A stretch of DNA of 64,000 nt from Tubiluchus corallicola (taxonomy: Eukaryota; Priapulida; Priapulimorpha; Priapulimorphida; Tubiluchidae): contig JAQGDQ010000315.1 of NCBI GenBank assembly GCA_030141605.1, forward strand, positions 62,001-126,000. Direction: 5' to 3'. Position 1 is the first letter of the stretch. Every line of letters begins with the position of its first letter. The notes below the pieces were generated by a model. The model worked only from the letters and a program-made list of their open reading frames with translations, made no database searches and was not told the DNA's origin. Shown here piece by piece: positions 1 through 12,400 of this stretch. The position numbers were made by a program, and so were the translations under genes.

Positions 1-269
1 GAGTCATCTACAATACGAATATGTAAAGAAATAAAATATTCATCAAGACTGTTGTTAGATATTTGATTAAAGGCTCAGTTAGTCATTTTCATAGGCTATA
101 GTGTATTGTCCGATGTTGATGAGCAACTCAATCTCAATCTTATCGTCTAGCTCGTATTTTTCCTTAACTCGAAGCAATTTTCAGGTCCCGAGGTGTACGA
201 GTTGTACCTAGTTTACTGTAAATGAGAATATGCAAATTAATAAAACTTCTAATAATTTTTTTGTTTCAG
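1..269. other. probable intron, left window edge
   Basis: AT-rich sequence with no coding pattern, ending in a T-rich tract and CAG at 267-269. That looks like a 3' splice site for the exon that follows. Confidence 0.35.
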
Positions 270-373
270 ATGATACAGCATTTAAAGATATCCGCTCTAC
301 TGACAGTAGACAGCTTATCATGAGCCTGTGCAATAGCGCTACATCTAGTTCAAGTTACAGTTCTCCAAATTAG
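270..373 (+). CDS. probable terminal coding exon of an unidentified gene
   Basis: After the TTGTTTCAG acceptor there are two bases, then 33 codons and a TAG at 371-373. The peptide begins DTAFKDIRSTDSRQLIMSLC and ends in a serine-rich tail SSSSYSSPN. I do not recognise the protein. The evidence is the good acceptor, the open frame to a stop, and the non-repetitive peptide. The rest of the gene would lie left of the window. A chance open stretch remains possible. Confidence 0.4.
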
Positions 374-820
374 TCGATTAGCAATTCACTCAGAGTCTAC
401 ATCATTCCAACTGCTGCACATGCAACAGAAGAAACAAATTATTACCCAGTGCACAAGTTTCGTATTAACATTAATATTACTATCCATGCCGAGTTGTACT
501 TTATCTAAGTAGCACTTTTACAGTTTCTGAGCTTTTCTTATTTGTTCCTCTTATTAATTTTGATTATGATGATGATTTGATTATGACAAACAAAGGAAAG
601 GAGGTGAGAGGAAAATACTGCAGGAAAAGTTTTGGAAAGGAAATTAGTAACATCTGTTAATTGAGATGCAGCCAAGGGAGGACACAAGTGTAAAAGTTAA
701 AATGTGCCTCATATGATGTTCCTAATTTTTATTAAATTTTTGATAACAGTTTGCTGAATTTTTGTATGTACAAATGGCTTGTAATTATAATTACTAATAA
801 ATTAGTTTATTTTTCTTTAT
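374..820 (+). other. possible 3' UTR of the left-edge gene
   Basis: Non-coding AT-rich sequence following the TAG at 371-373. An AATAAA at 796-801 could be the polyadenylation signal. The assignment depends on the upstream exon being real. Confidence 0.3.
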
Positions 821-3200
821 TAAGTCTTTATTATTGGCAGCAGTTTGATATTGTTAGACTGGATTAACTGTGGATTGGAAACCAAGCCGGGGAAAAATTT
901 TACAATCGTGTGTTATTGGCGACAGTTTTGTTTTGCTTATTGTTGATATAATTATATGTGAATGTTATCAGTACTAAAATTCTGAAAGCAACATTTGCCC
1001 AGTGTTCCCATTAATCTTTCTTATAGTATTTTTATTTTTTTAAGCTACTTTCCTAGAACATTGTGAATTGATTTGTCTCTTTTGCCTGGCAGAATTGGGT
1101 GACCAAGCTTATAAACATTTTCAATCAAATAAGCAAATGATGATGGCAGAGTAGTTTCCGATGTTACGATGGAACGTTATAGGTCCAAACTTAAAACGAA
1201 GTTTCTTGTCATGTTTTATGCAAGTACCTTGCTATCCGAATTACTACTTTACTTAAAAACAGCAAATGGTCAAAGGTTGAAAATTGATCAGTTCTTTATA
1301 ATCTTTTAATAGCTTTGAAACTCCAAGAAAATTGTGCAACTTACAGTAACAATTTACATCAACAAACATTTTTGTTCTTAAAACAATCCTCAAATTGGTA
1401 CCTCAAAATATACCAACATGTGAGTGAGCCTGTATTTTACAATCCATTAACTCTACATTTTCTAAGATGAGGAATATTTTATTCGAGCATTATATTATAG
1501 AACTCTAACAAATTTTGCAAAAATCAAAGATCATTGATATACCACACTACAAAAGCAAGCAACCAAGTCAATCAGTAAGAACTAAAGAAAAGGTTAATGA
1601 GGGTCAAGCTAAAACAGATGCATTTCTTACAAATGTAGAAGCTCCTAACTAATATTTTATTGAGCTTTGATAACAACTTACAAAGTACAGTCTGATCGAT
1701 TAATAAATAATTTACACATCCTTTATTCTTGTTAGTACAGAAAATTAAAGCTGATCCGAGACGTGAAAATGCTCTTGCGCTTTTACGCTACTAGGGGGTA
1801 TTCAGAAAATAATTGTACAAGTGTTACTACCTGCTTTGAAATATAACTCAGCGACAAGCATAGATACAAATATCGATTTTATGATTTTAGGAAACGAGGA
1901 TAAGCACCAAAATCTAAAATAAAATTTAGGGGAAGCCTCGAATTTCATAACATTTGTCCTTTATCACTGGCTCAGTTGACACAAATTTCATTCATTTCAC
2001 TAGACTGGCTATTACAGCACATTTCAACTCTTATTGAAAAATGTGGGAGACGAAGTTGAAATTTTAGAGCACAAATCAAATATTTCAAAAATTACAAATA
2101 CTGCAACATATCACAGACGCTACCATGATACTGATGAGTGGATGATAGCCGACAAAAACACAACAAGCACAGCTGAATCATAAACATATATTAACTTATC
2201 AATTAATACAGTAATAAAAAATTAATATTTGTGACTGATAGAAAATGATGTGACTGCTTTATAACCTCAATGATGTTAAATCCAAACTAAACTTCACAGA
2301 GAACACAACATTGCTCTAAAAACGTTATATTTACAAAATATCAACGGCAATTTCATAACAAAAATACTTTCAGGCTCAAATGTGAAACTAGTCGACAACA
2401 GCGTGTTTTATCATCATTCTTGAGCCCACAGAATGTCAGAGGTAAATTTCAGGAATATCACAAGTGTGCTATCATGATAGCTTTAAAACTGATACACCCA
2501 AGTCAATTATTTACACTGAATTATAAACAACACTTGTGTTAAATATAAAAATCAATGACAAAATAATGAATCAAAAAATCCTGCAATTTAAAACAAAAAA
2601 CATGAAAACACCTTTAAACTACCACTGTAGTAAGTCTTCAGATGAATGAAAAAGGACCAAAAAAATCACGTGAAATTACTAATAATTTTTTTTCAAGGAG
2701 TTTTTCATTTACATTATTAAACACACAAAGACATATTCTCAAAAGAAAGTACCCAAAACCTTAACATTGATAATTCAATGTGATGTTTTGTCTTTCACCT
2801 GAAGGCAATCTACAATGGTACTTTGAAACGTTTGTGTTTTTCTTTTCTTCCTTGTTTTTTACTTGTGGAGTTTTTTATTTCACTGTCACTGTTGTTGTCA
2901 TTAGAAATTAATACGTGAAATCAATGACAAATCATTACAGTTTGCCAGGTTTTCAAACAAGTAAACATGAAGAACAATTACAGGTATTATCTGTGGTCAT
3001 TTCCTTCTTCAGCAAATAGAATTTGAAATACACAACACAGCCTGTTCTATGCAAAAACACAAAAATGGATGCTCAATTAATAATACCCACTAATTAGATA
3101 AAATCATAAATCTTGACAATAGATTGACGTCTGACTAGAAAAACCGTGGTAACTGCAAATGGTAAGCAGTTGTCTGTGTTAAGGAACGTGGTGCTACGTG
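821..3200 (-). other. AT-rich stretch, probably including the SIN1 3' UTR
   Basis: No coding pattern seen on either strand. The part next to 3200 must hold the 3' UTR of the minus-strand SIN1 gene. Several TTTATT strings (AATAAA on the minus strand, for example 1722-1727) are candidate poly(A) signals, and I cannot choose between them. The gene at 270-373 and SIN1 would converge here. Confidence 0.4.
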
Positions 3201-3400
3201 TTAAAAAATATTACTGGTACGCTTAGGTCTGGGTTTGCTTTTGGGCATACTGTGGAACTCGTTAGAAGTTGTGCTCCCACGCATCTCTAGTATCTTTGAT
3301 ACTTTCTGGCAAATCATTTTAGCTGTTGGCATGTCAGTTTCAAAGTCAAGGTATTTGAAATCATTTCCGCTCTTGTATGCTAATCGAAAACTGCTGCGAC
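3201..3400 (-). CDS. MAPKAP1: SIN1 exon 9 (C-terminal, PH domain)
   Basis: The acceptor ACTCAATAG precedes GT, which completes a glycine codon. The peptide [19 protein letters not shown] matches the last strands of the SIN1 PH domain. The stop TAA is the complement of 3201-3203. The basic tail KSKPRPKRT is also typical. Confidence 0.92.
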
Positions 3401-6400
3401 CTATTGAGTACAAAACCTATGTGAATGTTAAGCAAAAACATGTAATAGAGAAAAATAGTGTAGAATGTCGGCCTACAAAACACATTGGAAATTAGTCACC
3501 AGACCACAAGTTAATGCAGAGATGCATTTCAAATTCCAGTCATGAGATACAACATGATACAAGTGAAGACATTTAATCTATTGCTTACTGAATCTCAAAT
3601 CAAGTCTGACAAGGAGCAGGCAGATGAACAAAAAGGAGAGGTTGCCTTGAACATAATTATACTTGCATTGCATTTATTGACTGATTATGCTCAGTGTAAA
3701 AATCAAAAATTGTTTTATCGCTTTTACTGACTTTTCTAAAGCGTACGGTATGATTTTGATTGATTAATTCGCTGAAGCGCTTAGGTTGTGAGGCAGTCAT
3801 GTTAGCTGCTGTTGCAGGCATGTACACAAATCGTGTACTGATTTTTAAAATGGCTCTAATTGCAACGTGTGTGGAGGTGAGGCAGGATTCGCCCTCCTTG
3901 TGTTTGTTATTTACGATGTTCATGAACTCACTGATTCGCATGTTAAAGACTAGATGTGATGATGATCATTATTTGCAGTGGGTACACTCGCTGATGTTTA
4001 TGGAAAACACTGTCATACTTGCAACTATGAGAGATCAGTTAGTAGTTAAGCTAAACATCTTACTAGAATTTTGCCAATCATCTACTATGATAATTAATGA
4101 AAAGAAGACAAAATTTCTAGTTATAAATGCGCAAGTATGTTACAGGCTGCCCATCATGGTGAATGAGTTGAGGGTAAACAATTGTAATAATTATGTGCAT
4201 CTAGGGGCAGTCTCTACACAAGATGGCAAACTTTCATCTGCTGTTGAAAAACATAGTGATAATAAGTATTGTCTATTTACTGAAATCTGTTGCCTTCTAG
4301 AAAAATATGTAGGATACTTGGAGGGAGGGGCTCGTTAAATGAACATCAAATAATTGAAGAGATATTGCTGATAGAAAAGCATGTGTTCTGGCATCAGACC
4401 AATCAAAGTTTGTGGTGTACAAATTGCTTAATCCTCATTTAAGTGCATAGGATGTTCATGTCAATCATTCGTTAGGTGTAAAAGAATTCGATAGAATACA
4501 GATGACTAGGCCTCGCCTCTCAGCTCATAATCTTCGTATAGAAACTGGTAGAGGGTTTACGATGCAAACAGAATATGATTTTATTTCTGAATCTACTTCA
4601 AGACTACCCTGAACTAGATTTTAGTTGTTTACTAAATTTATTTACTTGCAATCTAAAGCTTGCATCTAAAACTATTAGATGCTGGTTTTTGTTGTTGTAA
4701 AATTGATATACATGCACAAGGTTAGTTTCTAGTTTCTGTCTGCTAGTTATGCCTATCTGCTTATTGTATTGTATTGGGCTGTAAAACTGTCTCACTTATA
4801 ATTTATTGTTACAGTCAGTAAATGACTATTATTACTACAACTCAAAGCATTATTATGAGGGGGATTATCAGACTTTCCAGTTGGTATCTTATGGCTTAAT
4901 GGTAGTGTCCTCGACAATACACTTTATTCAATAACTCCTTCAGGACTGCGCCATTCAAAATAGGTCTTATAAGACCTATGATTTTTCTGTTGCTGTATGA
5001 GCAAAGGCATAACTAAATGATTACAAATTAGATACTGTACTAATCAGGAGAATCTAGACTATCCAATCATGCTATTTGTTTAAACTCTTACAAGTGATTG
5101 ACATTACCTTCTCTATTTACTGTGTCAAAAATAACTCGCTGAGACGTTCACATTAAACAGTAACTCACAAATAATCAACCCGCATTAACTGTCGGAGAAA
5201 TTGCCATAACTTACCCACAGTAACACACAAAGCAGTTCGCACTTGTGAGTTTGCTATCAGAGAGAAAACTCGCTAGTCTAAATGCGCCATAAGGCTCGAT
5301 TTTTCCTAAATAAATCTTAGCGATTAAAGGAAACATTCATTCTACTTTTGCTCAACAGTGTAGGCCTATACAGTGCCTATGGAAAAATGCATCATCCGTG
5401 TGACACAACACGCCATTTTAAATTCACAATAACATCACTACATACCTGTGCTTGTTTTTTCCTCTAAAACGTGACATGAAGCCACAATACCCATTTTCAG
5501 CGTGATGGGTTTTTGTTTCGGCCGAACTTTGTTGAAAGTGCTTCGATGTGATGCTGGATCAACATCAATTTGATAAGCAGAAATGCCTGCAAGAAAAACA
5601 AAATATTTGCAGATCTTTGCGCACACAACAAAAAGCTCTGAACAAATTGGATGGTTTTTTTGTCGATTGTTACACAAGTCGATAACAAAGTGCAAGTGAC
5701 CTAATGCCTAAGAAATTTGTTTGTCATTTTTTTTGTTTTTAAAGGAAACAGACCCAATCTTAAACTATAACAATCTATAACCTACTGAAAGGGAACATAC
5801 TATTTTTTCAAGAATGACTTATGTAAAAAAAGAGATCCCACGGAATGGTGATTTCATGTGCATGTGGCTAGTTCTTCGTTGTTGCATGTATTTCACCATT
5901 TGCTAGTGAGATTGGCATTACCGATTGCACTTCGGAAATGTGTTGCACAAAAAACAGGTGCTGTACCTCTCAGTTCAGAGCTGCTCAGTGAGATGTTGTT
6001 CGAGAGCGCACATGCATGTGCACAGTGTTATACTTGAAATTTGAATTTTAAACTTATAACTTGCGGAGTGTTTGTATACCACACCGAAATTCTGAATGTT
6101 GTACAGTAGCATTGTACTTCAATTTTCGCTTTTGCAAACATTCTTGTGGAATGTTTATGCCGTTGAAATTATGTTCAGTTGTGATACCATCACTAATTGT
6201 GCTCACCTGCTATTAATTAAGGTTTTAAAAGTTATCTAATTATCAGAAACGTTTTATCATTATTATAGGTGTTAGAATATATACTTTTTACCGTACTTCA
6301 AAATGGTGTATGATACGAAAAATCATCCCATTTCATTTTAAAATTTAACACAAAAAAGTTCTTACAGATAATTTTTGAGTATTTAAAATTCAGAAATCAG

Positions 6401-9400
6401 ATTTTTACTAATTAAACTGCATTCCTGATTTTGAATGTAGAAAATTTAAAATAATGCTGAAGTATATTTAAGCAAAAACTACAATATTTATGCAAAAACC
6501 ATTTGTACTTTTGAATGTAGAAAATTTAAAATAATGCCGAAATATATTTAAGCAAAAACTACAACATTTGTGCAAAAACCATATTTGCTACAGAATTATG
6601 CAATAATTTTCTTTCACGTGCGCATTTATGAGTGTGATCTCAGGACTGCAGAGGAACATTGTATCCTTGGTCATCATGACTAATAAACTGAACTCAAAGC
6701 ACATGTGCTGTTTCTGAATCATAATCAGTTCATTTTGTTTAACTAAAAAGTTATAATGAATGTTGTTCTCACTGATGATTTCTCCTCCCTCAATAATCCA
6801 TCAAGGTTTTGATATTTCAACTTTCGTTAGAGGCCATATGCTCAAAAAATTAACGTGTTGCCTCTTTTTTGCATAAACAGTCTCTGAATATTCATAGTAA
6901 GAAATGTATAAATATGCATTTTCAAAAAAAGAATAATTCTTCACAGTATGTTTTATAAAACTTCACAAGCATTCTTAACAAGTGAGTGGCACATTTGCCA
7001 AAAACTGGCAAAAAGCTCACACAAAAATCATTGTAATAACATTATCGCTAAGTATGACTCGCTCCAGTAAGCAAAGATCAGCCAGTGCTGCAGCTACATT
7101 TAGTGCAAATAGAGTCAATTTTGTTTTTCTTTGCATACAAAATTTATTAAATTTGCAAAATCAGGCAACACCTAATATTTGGCATTATAAAATTTTCTAT
7201 AATTTTAGGATTTTTTGATATTTGTTTTTCAAGAACACCAATATCAGAATTTTGAAGAGCTGTATAATCTGTTAAAAACGTAGTGCAAATTTATAGCATA
7301 ACAAAGTTTCAAAAATACTTGTCTGTAACAGAATTCAAGAGTATGTTGATCTCACATATCATAAACAGGTGTTTTTGATGCATCAGTGTTCTACTACACC
7401 ACAGCTCCTGCTAGTGCCCAAAACACTGTTCTAGCCCTTTTTTGAACTTTCCGAATAAAGTAGCCATCAATCTAGGACCATTGCGACTAATTTTAAGCAG
7501 ATGACCTGGTCACTTTAGATGGCAAATAACATGGACACTAGATAGATTCAAAGCACTACTAAATGTTATTCAGATACAGTCAAACCTTGTTATAATGCCA
7601 GGTCTGGGACATCACTACATATGGCGCTATAGCGGGGTTGGCGGTAAGGCAAGGTTCGTTAATATGAAAGCCAATTCTACATTGTTACCTCTATTTTGTT
7701 TCCTAGTTAATTTTAATAGGTGATAAATAGTATAATATTAATACACTTATAACAACACGTGTTATATACTGTATATTTTTGCTGCATTAACAATACAGGT
7801 ATAGTTCTATAGTGGTGTACCTTGCAAAACTTTTAGGTTGCACAGCATGGAGAAGCAATCTTGTGAAATACTGGGTAATTAGGTAACTGCTGATAAGAGA
7901 AATAAGCATCGACGCTCCCTGGAATATCACTGGACTATAATTAGCTGTCGCTTATAACTTGATCTTGAATGAAGCAGCTTTAACAGCCATTAAGCAGCCG
8001 TTAAATTCACATCGGCTCAGTACTGAACCATCGGCTTAGTTACACAACTCTTGTAATCTTAAAATGCATATTCCCTGTTCAAAACACCAACATTTACTTT
8101 CGTACAGTCACTTGCTATGAAACCCAAATCTTAACTTAAACACAAAATTGTTTTCTTCTCAGATATCATTGTTTTTACAATGTTATGGCTGTTTTTCAGC
8201 TGTAATTCATCGTGCTTTATCTTGGCTGGCGTTATAACGGGGGGCGGTATAACAAGATTCGACTGTACAATGACAGTTGTCCTGTAAACTTTACCTAGAT
8301 GAACTTCAGAACTTGTCCACAACTTGTGGAGGGCATAAATCTTTTGGAAAGACTGATACTGTAGTACGCTGGAAAAGGGCCGGTCAGGTTCCTGAGCATG
8401 CTTCGCTGGTTCACTCTCTTCATCTTCATTATGATACACCGTTACACTTGGAAATGGGCTACCTGCAAATAAAGCCAACTCTGACTAAGCATGCCCAAAA
8501 ACAATATAATCATAGACATAAGTTATCACAACATGTCATAAAATGATTATGCACGTAATAAAATAATTTATGTAAATACGTACTTAGATTACTCAAATTT
8601 GGCAGTGATTGTGCTTAATGTCAATGTGAATATCCAATGCTTTTTTTAATTTAAACAACAAGAAAGGGGTACCTCAAGTAGGTTTCAGAAAAATCGCCTT
8701 AAAAAATTACATTACTTTACAGTAATTTTATGCATATGTTGTACTTGCATTAAAAGGAATTTTTATTTGTTTTCATTTTAAATCTCCCGCAATACTGTTC
8801 TGACGGCGCTATTATATGATAGACTTATGTAAATGTAAATCAGGGGAAGAAAGGGTAATACAAAATTATGTCCCAAAAACTTTCCATGCAAATCTATACT
8901 ACTTAGCATTTCGCTTATGTGCTGGAAGACCTATGCAACTAGAAATAATAATTTAAAATGTTTTCATCAATTGATAAAATGTCGATGGCTCACCCTGCAG
9001 GGTGCACCACTCACTCACCAAAAATATATTTTTAATCTTATTGGCAAGATAAAGTAATTTAAAATTTCCCTTAGTTAGTGACGCGTGCACCACGAATGCT
9101 CTCATTATTTTTTCAAACTTATCTAAGCTTGTATGAAATGATCTACCATAAAAATGGCTGCACCTAGTGGTCATCGCAGGAGTTTAAATTTACAAGTTTT
9201 ATACTACGTTACTGCCGACGCAAGCCCTGTATGCAAAAAGCAGTACAGCATGTAAGTGGCATAAAATTTCAAGATGAATTTTTTAAGCTTTATGCAAGTA
9301 GAGGATTTATGCAAGTAAAGAGTTACCCGTTTTGAGCATGCTTACTGTTTTCTCTTCTCAAACTAAAATTCAAAGTTCCTTGAGACTCCAGAGTGCTCTC

Positions 9401-12400
9401 CATGTCAACAGGAACACCGGGACTGTCCTGCTTCTCCAGTACGTATGACAGTCCATCCGCCTTTACCATCCCCTTTCTTCTCTTCATTACTTGATCAAAT
9501 ATGCTGCCCAATGTAACGTCCAAGCTTTCTACTGGAAAGGTGTTAAAGCCAGATCCAACCACACTGCAATACAATAAGTGTTTGAGAAGTAACCTGAAAG
9601 GGAGCATTAAGAAAACATGTCTGTACAGTACACACGCTGAGAAAATTTTAATAACTCGGCACTTAAGACGAACGAAAATTGTCAAATGTTGATTGAGTAT
9701 CGAGTTTTCTAAGGGGAATTACTTAATTTAATGCAAAGTGATAAGTTTAAAGATTGAAAATAGTAAATTGGACCAGAAGAAATCATGAAATTGCTCATGC
9801 AAACTGTAGCTACAACCTTTTTGATATTTACTTTACAGCTGCACTAGGGTTGAGACATTGTAAAAGACAACACTGATTGTCACTGTCACTCCATTATGAC
9901 TTTACATTTGTGAATTCAATGTTTAGGAATCATAACTTCAAAAGCTTTTTCAAAATAGTGAAAACATCAGACAGCTTTTGTCAGATGATATACAAAATGA
10001 GGACATTTCAGTAAAACTTACACTCTAACAATATGCAAAGCCTTGTCATCCTCTGCCCGTTGCTCTTTTTCTACCAGTGCCAGCGTTGTGAAGCCAAACT
10101 TATTAATAACTTCTTTATTATCCAGTGCAGGAAAGTCCAGATCCGGTTCACCATCATCCTCAGCTATATGCAGCGTGTAGTAATCTCGTTCCCTGGGAAG
10201 AACAACAAGATTTTCACATAAAATCTTTCTTTGATCAACCAATACATGTGATTTTCAGCATCGGGATTAGAATTTTATGGGACAGGTACTCAGTAACCCC
10301 AAAATAAGTACCCATGACCTCTATTGCAAGAGCTTCTGATAGTTCAAACCCAATGGCTTGAACATATTTAAGTTTTTTTTGTAGAAAATTCATATTAAAA
10401 ATTAATTCTAAGAAATTTTCATGCTAGTTGTTAAAATGTCTATCAGTACTTTAAGAGTGATTAGTGTTCCTAGATCTTTCTTATCCTGAGCTTTCTTATA
10501 CAGTTATTGCAGTTCACTGTGCTTTATAAATATTTAAATGTTCTTTCTATATTTGAAATATGTCAGTAGCACCCAGATATAGTTAATATTCAATGACTAT
10601 ACAATTTAGTAAGATGCATATGCCGTGAGACTTATGTGAAATCAAAACGGTAAGAATAAAACAAGAGTGAATTAATTTGCAGAAAGAAAGCCAAAGAAAA
10701 ACCGATAGCAAGGTAATGAAAAGTTAAATTACAGGCTCATAGCATGGATAAAAGTATTTGAGCTTTGTATGAAAAGCAATATTCGTTACTTACCTAAACT
10801 CGTAATCACTGTACTTTTGCGAAGCCAGCCACAATGTCAAGCCGATCAAATCCTGTACCTTGGCTGAACTGACAACACACACTAGCAACGGATATCCTCG
10901 TTTATCGGAAGGCAGCATTGTCAAAAATATACTAATCTTCTTTGTTCCAACATCTATGTGAGTCTATTAAAAAAATACCACAGAGTTTTGTCGAGAACAT
11001 TACATAGGAAAATATATGAGATAGGACTGCTTCTTGCATACCAAATAAAGGAAAGATTAGTTTGCAAATTCCACTTTTCGGCTGCAGCTGCACCATAAAT
11101 AAATAAACGAATAAATTGATTTTAATATGTTCATTTGTTCAAAGAAAAGTCTTATATATGTGAGAGTATTAACAAACATTCAGTTGATTAAAACTTACAT
11201 TGCACATTTGTAGAGACCTATGTTCATTTGTCATTCATATGTAATATAACACACAAATCTGGAAAACTGTAAATTTTCCTATCAAATTTTAAACTGTGCA
11301 AAGTAGCGGTGGGACATCGGCTTCATTTTCATAATCGAGTAATTGGACACGAAATTGATTCAGGCACAAAAAATAACAATTACTTAGTAACATAGCAAAA
11401 TGAGTTTATTTCCTTAGTCTGAAGTTTACAAAATAGTCCAATAAAACTGTCGTCCTTGTTTGCGTGCTTGTACATACTTCTTTCTGTTTACAAAAACTGC
11501 TTTCTTGTGCTCATGGGAAACCTTTGCATCTAAGCAGCATCACGAGAGTGATAAGTTACTAGGCAAAGGTGACACCATGTTGCTTGATTTCACTGCAGTG
11601 ATGGTTATGATTGGAAGTGGTGCTGACAAGCCACTGGCACAGCGGTATCAAGTTTTTTTTGCTGGACTAAGAGCTGTGTTTACCTGTCTTGAGGATAGAT
11701 TTGTTTTATTTTAGAGTTCTGCCTACCTAATGTCTAGATTAGACAATATGGACATATGATGATGATGATGATGATGATGGTTGTGCTAATCTTGTGACTT
11801 CTGCATTTTTTAAGAAAAATAAGTGAAAATGGCACTGGTAACACAATCGATTCACATCAGCAGTTGAAAAAAAGAATCGATGAGAAATGAAAGCCCAAAT
11901 TGACTATCATCGACAAAAGTGATTAATTAATCCCACCATTAGTTCAAAGACATGGAGCTGAAACTACTTATACAACACGATACTTACATTGCCGTCATAT
12001 TTCGTATATTCTGAAAAATGGCTGCCCTCAGCATTAGGAAATTTTTCTAACTGCTCCGACAGCAATGTCCTCGTTGGGGTGGCCTTTTTTACAATTGTCT
12101 TTTTGGCAAAAAGTTCATCTAGTTCTGAATCTAAAATACAAAACCTTGGATAGTGTTAAGAACAATTTTAAATTGATGCTTAAACATAACTTCTTTTTGA
12201 ATGGGGCAGAGTTGAAAAGAGTAAAGACCTTTAAGTATCTGGGTTCAATGATAGACGGGACTGCAGGAATGGAAAAGGAGGTGAATTTCAGGATTCAGTG
12301 TGGTTGGAATAACTGGCAAAAAGTTTCGGGCCAAGTGTAATGACTCACAATGTGTAATGACTCACAATGTGAAATAACCCACAATGTGCAATGACCCACA

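Noticed and set aside
6982-7218. 78-codon plus-strand frame in SIN1 intron 7
   Set aside because: Low-complexity AT-rich sequence with no domain and no splice context.
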